64,000 nt of DNA. Source: Vitellaria paradoxa (Eukaryota; Streptophyta; Magnoliopsida; Ericales; Sapotaceae). The notes below the pieces were generated by a model. The model had not been told where the DNA came from and made no database searches. It saw nothing but the letters and a program-made list of their open reading frames with translations. Made by a program: the position numbers and the translations under genes. Each line of letters starts with the position of its first letter. Within the stretch, counting starts at the first letter, position 1. The stretch spans positions 58,848,590 through 58,912,589 of the forward strand of contig CM034237.1 in assembly GCA_019916065.1 (NCBI GenBank). The letters are read 5' to 3'. This document shows positions 53,501 to 64,000 of this stretch, piece after piece.

Positions 53501-56500
53501 ATATTTGCACAAATACAGGTCCTTTTGTATTCTATTTTATTGTGTTTTTATGCATCTCTCTGCTTTGGATGTTGCTCCACTGCTGCATTTCAAGATGAAT
53601 AGATCACGGATTTGCCGGCTTTTAATTTCCTGATCTCACTGGACTTTGCGCTTCCTATTCTGTATAGAATTTGTTCTCCAAATTTGTTGGTTTGATAATT
53701 AGGATTTTGGTTTTCTTTTTAATTTACTTTGTAAATATTGTTGCTTTTTTGCTATAAATTCTATCATCGTTCCTCGCTAAATCTCTCTCTCCATACGCGC
53801 GCACACACAGAGAATATTTGTTTGTATAAGTTTGTAGTGGTATTCATCAATTTGAATGGGTGTAGTTATTCTCATTATGTTTTCTGTTAAATGAAATTCT
53901 TTTGTTGTTATAAATTGCTCTGTTTCTTTTTATTTTTATTTGTTTAGATTTAGGCTTGGTTTGGGAAGACTAGTTTGGTTTCTTATTTTTATTTTTATTT
54001 TTGTGTTTGGGAAAGAAAAAAAACATAATTTTTTTTTGGTGGCTTTTTTTTAGTTTTGGTTCAATTAACATTTTTGCCCTTAAAAGTTTAAAAGAAGATC
54101 AAAATGTAAAAAAATAAATTTAATCATTTTTCAAATAAACAAATAAGTTAAGTAGCTAATAAATCATTTAACTCTTCTTTCCCAAAGGCAGCCTTAGTCT
54201 GTTGAGTGGACTTGTGAGTATGCCAGTGTGAACACTTCTGAATTAAGTCAGGAAGTTGATAAGTACTATCTTGATTATGGTATGGTTGGGTTTGAATTTA
54301 ATCTTGCCTTTCTGAAGTTTTTGACTTCGGATAAATTAACAGCTAATAACCCTCTTTTGACAACTTTGCTAGTTACTTGGAAAATTTTTGTATTATAAGT
54401 TCTTTTGCTTTCCATTGTTAGCTGGTCTCGACTTAAAAAATTATATGATACACATACACACTTGAAAATGTTATTGAACAAGAAAAATACGTAAGAAAGT
54501 AGAATATCGATGTGTCCAATTGTAGAGATGAAGTTAAAATAACTTTCATCATGGGCGAACCCAAAATTTGGAGTTCACCTTGGACTGAATAAAGTATTTA
54601 AAAATAGAGGGGGCTAAACTGAAAAAATTTAGACTTGAACAAAAAATTTAAAGACCGAGTGGGCTCAGTTAGAAAAATTTAAGGTGGGTTAAACTTTAAA
54701 AATCAAAATTTTGAACTAAAATAAAATATTTTGGGCCAAACTATCCGGGCTGCAGCTTGGGAGATCCCGGATGTCGGTCTGCCCGTGTTTTCATGGGTTC
54801 ATTATTTTCAAGTGATAGATCTGAAGTGTTCTAAGTCGTATTCTGGTTACTCCAAGCAAATTTTTTCTGATTTTGTAGCACTCATACACGTTAAAACACA
54901 AATCTTCTAGAAGTGCCAACAAAGAATTCCATAACTAAAAAGTAAAAGAATTAAAAAGAAAAAAATGCAAATCTATGGATATATAATAAAGAAAGTAGTC
55001 ATAATTATACATCAAAGTGGTCCTAGTTTCATATTGAATCTTCCTCTGTGAGGGATCAATAATAGAAACTAGAAGAGATAGAGAAAATGGACAACGAAAG
55101 GTGAGTGGAGGAGAAGATGTGTCTCTGTTAGTTGTGGTTAATGACTTGGATCCAATTTACGTGGTCGGTATTGTCCAGTCGGTTTGTTTCCATGATGTGC
55201 AGATCGTTTTCTGGAAGGTTTTCGTGTCTTTTGTTTTGTTTTGATTCAATGGAAGCCTTTTGAAAAGTGGATTTGATGTTGCTCCTTGTTATTTACACAA
55301 GTCGATACTGATATTTGACTGCACTTTATGCTTTCTCCAATAACACAAATAGAGAGTACTAAAACAGAAAAAAAAAAAAAAAAAAAAAAAAAACGCTACT
55401 AATATTTTCATACATCATAGTTGCCTGTACCAATAAACACTAGGAAAAAAAAAAAGAAAAAAAAATCCCTTCTTGCTTTACGTTGAGATTAAAATTAATA
55501 ATATGCTGTCCGGTTAATTCTTTTACTTTTTACCGTTGATTTGATGCATCGTGCTCTGGTCTGAAGGCGTTTTATTACTGATGCAGTTACTACTCGATGT
55601 ACGGACATGTTGAACGGCTTGCAGAAGAGATAAAGAAAGGAGCTGCGTCCGTGGAAGGAGTCGAGGCAAAACTTTGGCAGGTGTTTGCTTTTCTTCGCAT
55701 CTGTGCTCTGTCTACTGAATGATGTTTTTAGTTGAGCAAAATTGTCGTTTACAATCCTTGTGTGTGTGTGTGTGTTGGGGCGGGGGGGGGGGGAGGACTT
55801 AGAGAAAAACATTAATTGCTTGTTCCTCAGAATTTTCAAATGTTTGTAAATTTTTGTTGTGGAATAATAGATTAGATACAATATCATGGAATAATAATAA
55901 TCTTGAAATTAAGAAGTTTGATGATTTGATATCAATGTTGGTGGCCAAATGGAACAGGTGCCCGAGACACTGCCTGACGAGGTTCTTGCAAAGATGAGTG
56001 CACCACCGAAGAGCGATGTGCCAGTTATTGCCCCGAACGAGCTTGCTGAGGCAGATGGGCTTATTTTCGGTTTCCCCACCAGGTTTGGAATGATGGCTGC
56101 GCAGTTCAAAGCATTTCTGGACGCAACCGGTGGTCTATGGAGAGCTCAACAGCTAGCCGGGAAGCCTGCAGGGATCTTCTACAGCACCGGGTCTCAAGGA
56201 GGCGGCCAAGAGACCACACCGTGAGTTCCGCAGATTTTCTAAATTCTCGTTCATTTTGTGATCTAAAATGAACAATGCTGTGTGGCCAGAAAAGTTTTCT
56301 AGAAAGAACCACTAATGGGAAACTTGTGGTTCAACCATCTTAAAAACAACCTCATTAAAGTACTATTTTATTAAACAATTGTTATTTTGCATCATTTTGG
56401 CACTTTTTTCCAGTAGGGTTTTTTGGTGCAATAGCATTTTTCATCAGAAAATGAGGAACCTCCACCCAGGGGCGGGGTTTCCCTTGGGCCGAGGGGGCCC

Positions 56501-57168
56501 TAGTTTTGCAAAATGCTAGCCGTACATGTAAAATTTTAATTATAAAAAATTTATACTATAACTTGACCTCTTAAAATTTTTAAAAATGATTAATCTTGGT
56601 TAGGAAAATATCACAACTAGTATATATAAATTTTTGGATTAACAAAAATTTAGGTTATTGATCAACTTCCCTAAAATTTAACTATTTTTTTTAATTGTTA
56701 TATATAATTCAAAATTTAAAAGCGCAACTGATGGCACTATCTATGCATATATATTAATTTATTTTCATTCAATAAATATAATTTATAATATTAATAATAA
56801 TTTTTTTCTAGGCCTAAATTCAACTTAACAGAAAAAAGAAATTGATCCCTTCCTCCCTCCCCCTCCCCCCAAAAAAAAAAAATTCTTAATTACTTCGTCC
56901 CAGGCTTCATCTTATGAACTTTGCTTAATCTCACAGATTAACAGCCATTACTCAGCTGGTTCACCATGGAATGATCTTTGTGCCCATTGGTTATACATTT
57001 GGAGGTGGCATGTTTGAGATGGAGAAGGTGAAGGGTGGCAGCCCCTATGGTGCTGGAACTTTTGCCGGAGATGGCTCGAGGCAGCCCTCGGAGCTTGAAC
57101 TGGAGCAAGCTTTCCACCAAGGGAAGTACATTGCTGGCATTGCGAAGAAACTCAAGGGTTCTGCTTGA
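53444..57168 (+). CDS. FQR1-like: NAD(P)H:quinone oxidoreductase, FQR1-like (WrbA/flavodoxin-like)
   Basis: Four coding exons: 53444-53466, 55587-55680, 55958-56220 and 56937-57168, total 612 nt for 203 residues, the normal length for the family. The splice borders are GT-AG, and the first exon ends within the Val8 codon at the donor GTATGT. The enzyme uses FMN to pass two electrons from NAD(P)H to quinones, avoiding semiquinone radicals; family members are cytosolic or membrane-associated, and FQR1 of Arabidopsis is auxin-responsive. FMN-binding parts are [13 protein letters not shown] near the N-terminus, [16 protein letters not shown] from residue 79, and [12 protein letters not shown] at 115-126, followed by [20 protein letters not shown] and [11 protein letters not shown]. 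No damage is seen. Intron 1 (2.1 kb) holds two MITE-like insertions. The position relative to the EF-hand gene fits At4g27270. Confidence 0.96.
53953..54193 (+). mobile_element. Family-2 Tourist-like MITE in FQR1-like intron 1
   Basis: 241 bp with inverted ends GGCTTGGTTTGGGAAG and GGCTGCCTTTGGGAAAG (complement of the right end), flanked by TTA at 53950-53952 and 54194-54196. It is the best-preserved copy of the family and defines its ends. Confidence 0.8.
54547..54794. mobile_element. Small inverted-end element in FQR1-like intron 1
   Basis: The ends CATGGGCGAACCC and CACGGGCAGACCG (complement of the right end) form a short inverted repeat around 248 bp without an open frame. TTTCAT stands on both sides, preceded by different bases, so the target duplication is only partly preserved. 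The end type resembles the MULE-like pair at 3024 and 43396 but the interior differs. Confidence 0.5.
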
Positions 57169-59559
57169 GTTTTTACCCATCCTTCATCCCCCATTGCTTG
57201 GCATTTTTATACTTTAATTTTTCCTTGGAATTTGAGTTCGGTCTAAGATGTGAATCATACTCATTTAAATAAGTATCTCATTAGCTCTCTTGGCTTGTGT
57301 ACCTTGTTTGTTTCTCAATACTGTGGTGTCTTCTAATGACAATGTTTGTTTGCATTCAGCATTTGTTATTGTTGGTTTTGAAACTCTATTTGTATCAGAG
57401 AGTATGAACAGAAGATTGTTATTCTTAGATGCAAGCCTATAAATTTGAGAAATTTGTGTTAGGGAACAGCTGTTTCCCATCGATATCTATTTGTCCTATT
57501 GCAATCTAAAGGATTTCCACAAATCCTATATTTCAGTTCAGATATGAGAAAACAGGGTTCGATTCAAGAAGGTTTGCAAGTATTGTATAGAGATACATCA
57601 TGCATGTTTGGGTGTGATTTAAGAATAGAAGCTATTGAAATTGGGGGAGACAAAATGTCACTGTAAATTCTTCCGAGTTCCTAGGACTTGGGAACTTTGG
57701 CCAGAATTAGGGGTGGCTCTTGTATGATGTTTGGCCAGAATTTTGGCCAGTCATATGTGATTTTTCTATTTCTTGGATCATATAGGGATTTAGGTATTTA
57801 AATAAGGGTCTTGCTAACATGTGCTTTTAAGGGCACGTGTTAAGATAATTAAAAACATTAATTATATGCATTGAAAATTGTTTTTACATCAATTTTCACT
57901 CCTTTCAAACAATTTTTAAAATAAACTAATAAATATTTTCAACTATTTTATGAGTGAAAACAAAGATAGTAAATGCAAGTGACTAATAAATGCAATTAAA
58001 TGCACAATTCCTAAAATTTTTAGAGTGAAAATTCAGGTAATAAATGTTTCTTAACATATGCTCTTGGGACATATGTTCTCATTTGCTTTTAAATAATTGG
58101 GTAAATTACATCTACATCTCTTTAATATTTAGATAATTATGTATACTTAATATCCACAACATTTAAAAATTTACTTGCTTCTTTTATTTTGTAATATTGT
58201 TAACATTGACTATCTTTCAATAAAATCAACTGTTAAAACTTAACAGAAAATATTAAAATAACTAAATTTTAGATATTTTTCCTATTTTATTCATATCTCT
58301 TTTACATTTTTCTTGATTTTATTTAAAAAAATCTCCAAAAATAAGTAAAAATAAAAAGTTTTTGAGAATTTTTGTAAAGAAAACTGAGTAGATGTAAAAC
58401 AGGAAAGGATAAAATAAGAAAAATATCTAAAATTTTAATTTGTTTGACATTTTATATTAAATTCTAATAACTTATTTTATTAAAGGGGGTCAATATTAAC
58501 AATAATATTTCAAAATAAAAAAGACAAGTGTAATTTTTAAATGTTGTAGGTGCTAAGTATAATTATCAAAATATTAAGAAGAGGTAGGTGTAATTTACCC
58601 TAAATAATTAGGTCAATTAAAACATTTGCCTAAATTCTGAATACTAAAGGCCCCATTTGAGAACACTAGGGAGCTTCTCACCTTCTGTCTATTCAGTTTT
58701 GCAGTTTTTCTAAAATAATCAAATTTATACTTTTATATTTTAAATTTTTTTTAAATTGTAAAAGAAAAAATGTCAAATTAATAAAAAGTTAAAATGTTAT
58801 TTACAAAAAAAGTTAGTTTTTTTTTTTTTCCCTTCCATTACACAGAAAGAAAAAAAAATGCTAGTTTTTTTTTTTTAAATTAGTTTTTTAGTAGTTAATA
58901 AGTATCCAACTACAAAAAAAAAAGTTAATTTTTTCTCTTTTTTTTTCCGTCTCAAATTAAGCATAAGATGACATGTTTATTACAGTGAAAATATGATGAA
59001 ATTCATGCAACAGTTAGCATTTCAGTTAGAAAAATACATGACAAACTCATAAAATACATAACTCGTGTAAAATGTCTAATTTTTCAACTTCAAAGATACC
59101 CCGAGCAACTTAATTTAACTATTTGTATTTAATCATTTTAAATGAATTGATCTATTTTTTGTATGAACTAACTTGTTATAATCGTGTTAAAAATGAGGCT
59201 AAATTATTTATACACTCAATACTGACCCACCAAATACGCATTAAAAATTGACAACCCTAACCAAAATGTAATTGTGAATTAGGCCAGATTTGCTTGTATG
59301 TCCCAAACTTGACTTCAACTGCATATTATTGGGATACTCTTTCCTCTCAGATTTATTCTACTCTCACCGTTTTTTTTTCCCCAACAAGTCACTATTCATC
59401 TATTTTAAACTGGTAACTACTCGTAGTTATCAGTATATTTGATCTAAAATCATCACAATCATAAGATATTATTTTTTATTTAAAAATCAACGGTCCTCAC
59501 TTAAGCAATGAATTGTGCAAAATTTTAAAGCGGTGAGAGTAATTGTGTTGTTCCTCTCG
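57169..59559. other. 3' UTR of the FQR1-like gene, then intergenic DNA
   Basis: The 3' UTR probably covers the first 200-300 bases. Further on the DNA is AT-rich, with a reverse family-2 MITE at about 58650-58964 (GGCCCCATTTGAGA at one end, TCTCAAATTAAGC at the other). No gene is supported. Confidence 0.5.
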
Positions 59560-60110
59560 TATGTTTCGATGGATTTAATGGACTTTTGGCCCAAGGAAGC
59601 TTATTTCACGACCATTCACTTTGAAAATAGCTCTAAATGGCACGATAAATAGATAAGACACATATTATTGGCTTCATGTGATTGCTGTTGTAATATTGTC
59701 ATTACTCCTATGGGATTTCAATTTTAGAAAACTTGAAGAATTCTACAACATAAAAACATTTTTTAACAATCGTAGGTCTGCAAACAACTCCAGAGAGCCC
59801 GAGAAACATATAAAATATATATTATGGTTATCTTGTTGACTCTTGTGACAAAAATACAAGTACACTACATAAATTCTCAATATAGAAAGTCCATGGAAAT
59901 AATTTTGGCTTGGGAAATCTTATTTCATGATCATAGGTCATGAAAACAGTTTTAGATGGCCTAACAAACACAAAATATATATTATAGGCACGTCTATGGT
60001 GACTCCTATGATAATGATATCATTACGACCTAGGAATTTCAGAATTAGAAAAACAATGGAATTCAATGTTGGAGAAGCTTATTCAATAACTGTTGATCAT
60101 GCCAAAAAAA
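59560..60110 (+). repeat. Diverged tandem satellite, monomer about 159 bp
   Basis: Units start at about 59601, 59760, 59919 and 60078, with a partial one before the first. The first, third and fourth units open with CTTATTTCA-like sequence. ACAAAATATATATTATAGGC of unit 3 has a close match in unit 2, and CTCCTATG and GAATTTCAG-like parts match between units 1 and 3. The last unit is cut off at a poly-A and (AAT)n run. The copies are well diverged, so this is an old or degenerate piece of array. Confidence 0.65.
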
Positions 60111-60118
60111 AAAAAAAC

Positions 60119-60154
<36 letters not shown>

Positions 60155-61568
60155 AATAAAATAAAATGGAGTATTATATTTAATAGTTGGTTAGAGACAT
60201 TTTAAGTATATAGACTTCGAATTATCTTAAAAATTTTGAGATATATTGATATATATATATATATATGTATAATAAGATAGATATCGACAGAGAGAGAGTT
60301 TTTAAAAGGTTTAGGGTAAACAAGTTCAACAGCATATAAAAAAAAATAGGGGTTTTAATCTTAAAATCTAATGTTAAGTTGAGAGAAGTTTATCTCTTAT
60401 ATGAGATAAGTAATTTTTATTATGGGCTGATGTAGGACAATTTCTAATAACCTCTTTCATGCCGAAAGTATGGCGTGGACTATGGTGAAAATCAATTAAA
60501 AATCCGCTCTGATGCCATATTAAAAAACCTAACAATACATAAAAGTGGGGGGTTCAACCTTAAAACCTAACCTCTAATCTTATGTATTGTTAGATTTCTT
60601 CACAAAAATAATATTCAAATCAGCTTAAAGAATGCTTCGTTTGGCTAAAAAGGCAAAAGCATTTTATTATTTTTTTAACTTTAATTTTATTTTATAAGCT
60701 AAAATTAATTTTTAATCGTGTTAATCACATTCGTGAAAAAAATTCAAAAAATTCACATTCAATTAGGTAAAAAAAAAAATTTACCCAAATGGGATTTTAC
60801 TGAAATGGGAATGAATTTTTTTTATTTTTTTTCTTCTTGATTAACATACTTAAAAATTATATCTTTTAAAAAAATTAAATTTTGATGAAAAAATCATATA
60901 AAACAAAAAAAAAATAAAAAATGCTTTTTTTTTTTTAAAACCAAACGAACTAAACCTTTTCAGATGAAGCAAAGAACTTATTGCAGAAGACAAAAACAGT
61001 GTTTTTCTTTTCTTTTTCTTTTTCTTTTTTTGTTGGCATTGATTAGTCGAAAAAGGAAAGCAAAGTCTGCTTATAAATAAAGTAAGATCATCACCGCTGG
61101 GGGGTTGTATACTTTTGCTAACATCACAATGATGCAAAGATGCTTTTGTCTGCCTTTTTATTATTCCTTTATATTTCCATAATTCTTTTATCTACTTAAC
61201 TATAAATCATAGGTTGTAATTGGAATTAAATTCCGTGGAGTACTCGAGAGCAAAGGGGACTGATACTTATGCTCCAAGTATATATATAGGTATTATACCC
61301 ATCAACCTATCAATTCGAAATCACAAAAAGATTACAAAGCAAGTGCCAAGAGATACGAATGAGCAAGAAAAGTAAATTTTCAACTGTGTTAAAAGTTTTT
61401 TCTTTTTTTTGCATGATTAGTTACTTGTCATAGGGATTCTTCAATTTTAAGCTTACTCTCATATATACTTTTTGATTGCTCTTAAAATGTTTTTACCTAG
61501 CAGCAGCCTTGAAATTAAAGAAAGGTCCAGTTTAGGGTAACTTAAAAATGAAGATTGAAAAATTATAC
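60111..61568. other. Intergenic DNA with a possible retroelement scar
   Basis: (AAT)n at 60119-60148. At 60506-60517 lies the complement of TGGCATCAGAGC, close to a copia primer-binding site. A perfect 14-base inverted repeat (CTAACAATACATAA at 60529-60542 and its complement at 60580-60593) follows. No gene is supported in the rest. Confidence 0.4.
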
Positions 61569-62045
61569 TGTAACGACCTGTATCCATATAGTACAATATT
61601 GTTCGCTTTTGGCTTAATAAGCTATTTCCCAGGAGGTCACCCATCCTAGTACTGCTCCTACTGGAGCACGCTTAACCTTGGGGTTCTCACTGAACCCAGT
61701 ACTCTTATGGCTTTAAAACGCGTTATACTAGATTGATATCGAATATTACATATATGTCACTTCTTTCCACGACCCAGGCGATGTGGGATGGGAGGCATTG
61801 CTTCTCTGCTTCACCTCCCGCAGGCAGAGTCCTTTACGGGCAGGGACTGTGAGCTTAACCCTGGAATTCCCACTGAACCCAGTGCCCTCACGGTTTTAAA
61901 ACACGTTATTCTTATATAGATATCAAATATTACATATATGCCGCTTCCTTCCACGACCCAGACGATGTGGGATGGGAGGCATTATTTCTCTGCTTCACCT
62001 CCCACTTCACTTTCCCGCAGGCAGAGTCTCTCACGGCCCCTCACA
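61569..62045 (-). mobile_element. Solo Cassandra-like (5S-bearing TRIM) LTR
   Basis: A block of 477 bp with ends TGTAACG and CCTCACA and perfect 5-bp target duplications TATAC (61564-61568 and 62046-62050). On the minus strand it carries a 5S rRNA-derived stretch, as in Cassandra elements, whose LTRs contain 5S RNA sequence with its internal RNA polymerase III promoter. The U3-side part is tandemly duplicated (61672-61854 and 61855-62045), which explains an LTR longer than usual. There is no internal region, so it is a solo LTR. Confidence 0.88.
61626..61691 (-). ncRNA. 5S rRNA-derived segment inside the LTR
   Basis: On the minus strand GGATGGGTGACCTCCTGGGA is an exact match to the 3' control region (C box) of plant 5S rRNA, preceded by GTACTA and by GGTTAAGCGTGCT, the start of the A box region. 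The part between is altered (CCAGTAGGAGCA). Only about 65 of 120 bases are 5S-like, so it is not a ribosomal gene. Confidence 0.85.
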
Positions 62046-63844
62046 TATACAATAAAGCCTCTGCTATGTTTGATTTGGTTGCTGGAAAGATAGAAAAGGA
62101 TGATTAAAAAATAAAATAAAATAAAATCCAAACCCTAGACTAATTTATCTCTCTCTGTATAGGTATTGACTTATTTGTCAAGTTTGACAATTTTCTTTCT
62201 TAATTGCATAAATTTTAGCATCGGACTATGTTATATTCGATAGGATTTGTTACGATAAAAACATTTTTTGTGACTAATGTGGTGGTCAAACTAACAAAAT
62301 AATTTGTGTTGTTTTAATCTAATTTAGTGATGATGATAAAAGGTCATGATTCTTTCGCATTAGACAAAGGGGTGCAAAATTTCTTCGATCGTTTACAAAG
62401 ATAATATATATATATATAAATATGTTCTTCTAGATAATTCATAAAATGTCTGAAAAGTTTTTATCGTACCACATAAAATCAGCTTGTTAACTTCAAGAGA
62501 GAATCACAGACAGAGACGAGCTTTTAACTGAAAGTTGATTCCCATGAAAATGAAAGAGCCCGTCGGTGAATGGCTGGAAAATGAGAAAGGCAACAGAGAT
62601 AAAGCAATTTCTATCGATGGAAATCTCTTAAGTTTGTACAAATTAGTACACAATCCAATGAAGAAAAAATAAAAGTCGACAACAAGGAAAAAAATATATA
62701 TTTTCTACAAATATTTTACACACAAACTGCCGTTAAAAGATACAAAAAATAATCATAGGAAAAGTGTTTGTTTAAGATGCAAGCGTTATTTTGGGTTAAA
62801 AAAATTTTATCAGCTATTTTTAATTTCTTCTAATTCAATTTCTGTCATATATTACATCACACTAATTTATATATATTTATATATAAACGTGAAAGGTGTC
62901 ACATTATTGATTAGTTGATCACCAACTCAATGGTTGTAAGAAATTAAGATGATTCAAATGCGCAATCACATGCAGGCGCGCATGCATACAAAAACTCTAT
63001 CCTGAATTTCAAATTAAAGTGGGAACAGGGGGCAGCCCCTCTGACTTCCACTACCACATTCCAAACCAATAAACAAATCAATTGAAAATTCAAAAGCTAA
63101 AAACCCAATCAAATGAGCTCCACACATTCATTGTTGTTTTGTGAGTACTTCAATAATAATCCCTTCTCTTTATTTCTTCTGTGTCCTTTTTTTCCCCCCT
63201 TTCAATACCTTTCTCTTAAACAAAAACTGGTTCCAGCCCCACAATACATATAGAAATATTAGAAACAGGAACAATTAACCGGCCCTTAATTTATAGGTCT
63301 TTGCTAAATTTAGCTCAACTAACAACAAATACCCTCTAAAAACTAATTTAAACATCTGCTAAATTTGGCACTTGTTCCTGTTCCTAACCCATCTCACTAT
63401 ATATATATATATATATATGTGTGTGAAATACATTGATTATTACAACACAATATATATTATCCTTCAGGGGTACCTAATGATCATTTGCTAGCCTACATCA
63501 TTGTGCCTGTAGCTTGGCCCAGTATTTGCTGTATTTCCTGCTTGAGGGGTCACTTCCTTTTTCTCTCTCTTTTTTCCCTTTTCCCTTTGTTACTTTTTTT
63601 CGAGCCATCTTCCATACAGCAAACATGACTTCCAAGCTTTCTTTTTTCTTTCTTTTTTTTTTTTTTTCTTTTCGCTTTCCTTTCTTTCTAAGTGAAATCG
63701 TACCAAACTTTACTGGTTTTGATGTCAAACACTGTGGAGAATTGAGTTGCACTACCTGTCGAAAAAAAGGGGGGGGGGGGGGGAATTGAGTTTTGCATAA
63801 TATTGCTTTGGATTAATTATTTTCGGCTGCATTTAATTCTTAAA
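62046..63844. other. Noncoding DNA downstream of the bHLH gene
   Basis: The right part probably includes the 3' UTR of the minus-strand gene. It contains (TA)n near 63402-63418, poly-T near 63640-63668 and a G tract at about 63770-63783. The lysine-rich open frame on the minus strand at 63498-63752 is translation of a purine-rich tract. Confidence 0.45.
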
Positions 63845-63976
63845 TTACCTGAAAGTTCCTCCAAATGGTGTCATCCAGAGATCAGCTGTAGTCTCATTGG
63901 CAACTGGATAGGTGCTTGATATTGGCACAAGACACAGTCCCCGGCTTTTCAAGTCTTGTTCTGAGCCTTCATTGTC
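63845..63976 (-). CDS. C-terminal exon of a bHLH transcription factor (bHLH112-like), partial
   Basis: On the minus strand the frame reads [20 protein letters not shown], then ETTADLWMTPFGGTFR and stop (TAA at 63845-63847). This SRGLCLVP...FGGTFR ending is typical of the plant bHLH group that contains bHLH112, bHLH123, bHLH68 and related factors, which are nuclear DNA-binding regulators. The helix-loop-helix itself lies beyond the right edge. The exon start is uncertain: a possible acceptor AG precedes GACAATGAAG at about 63976, and the frame is closed by a TGA near 63996. The stop codon overlaps a good donor-like sequence (CAGGTAATT), so a longer form by splicing cannot be ruled out. Confidence 0.75.
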   Translation of the reverse strand, partial: DNEGSEQDLKSRGLCLVPISSTYPVANETTADLWMTPFGGTFR

Positions 63977-64000
63977 CTTCAGTTTATCAGAAGTTCAGTG

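Noticed and set aside
56460..56530. Third MULE-like element starting GGGGCGGGGTTT in FQR1-like intron 3
   Set aside because: The start resembles the family ends, but no matching right end or target duplication could be found before exon 4.
61621..61700. A 5S rRNA gene on the minus strand
   Set aside because: Only about 65 of 120 bases match, the A box region is altered, and the segment lies inside an LTR with target duplications. It is the 5S-derived part of a Cassandra-like LTR.
63498..63789. Lysine-rich or phenylalanine-rich frames on both strands near the right edge
   Set aside because: They read purine/pyrimidine tracts in the likely 3' UTR of the bHLH gene.

Overview
This window is nuclear DNA from a flowering plant, almost certainly a eudicot. 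The evidence is GT-AG introns, S-domain receptor kinases with the usual seven-exon layout, a plant flavodoxin-like quinone reductase, and plant-type mobile elements (Ty1/copia, a 5S-bearing Cassandra-like LTR, Tourist-like MITEs). The species cannot be named from the sequence. Noncoding DNA is very AT-rich; the few genes stand out by composition.

Left part (about 1-37,200): a tandem array of G-type lectin S-receptor-like Ser/Thr kinase genes, all on the + strand, of two subtypes. Subtype A has copy A1 (exons 5-7, intact as far as seen, 1685-2835), a lone exon-1 fragment (13727-14466), copy A2 (all seven exons but with at least six indels, 23409-28145) and copy A3 (exon 2 plus exons 5-7, 29073-36339, split by a copia element). 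Subtype B has B1 (6838-10138) and B2 (14589-19353), both broken, each followed by about 3 kb of matching 3' flank. The junctions show that the array grew by unequal exchange and was then invaded by transposons. Paralogous empty sites let several insertions be read exactly: two solo LTRs in B2 introns, a retroelement 5' end with a 280-bp flanking duplication behind B1, and a MULE-like element behind A1.

A full-length Ty1/copia element (29375-34725) lies in A3. It has 236-bp LTRs that differ at one site, a 5-bp target duplication, and an uninterrupted 1402-residue Gag-Pol frame.

Right part (about 37,200-64,000): gene-poor DNA rich in MITEs, with three gene loci. These are a one-exon EF-hand protein of the KIC/CMI1 type (41149-41595), a four-exon FQR1-like NAD(P)H:quinone reductase (53444-57168), and the last exon of a minus-strand bHLH factor at the right edge (63845-about 63976). 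Between them lie a diverged satellite of about 159 bp per unit (59560-60110) and a solo Cassandra-like LTR (61569-62045).

The order S-domain kinases, EF-hand protein, quinone reductase matches Arabidopsis At4g27300/At4g27290, At4g27280 and At4g27270, so this is probably an old conserved gene neighbourhood whose kinase end has expanded and decayed. Known family roles: the kinases are plasma-membrane receptors, the EF-hand protein is a cytosolic calcium sensor, and the quinone reductase performs two-electron reduction of quinones using FMN. Nothing in the sequence says they act in one pathway.
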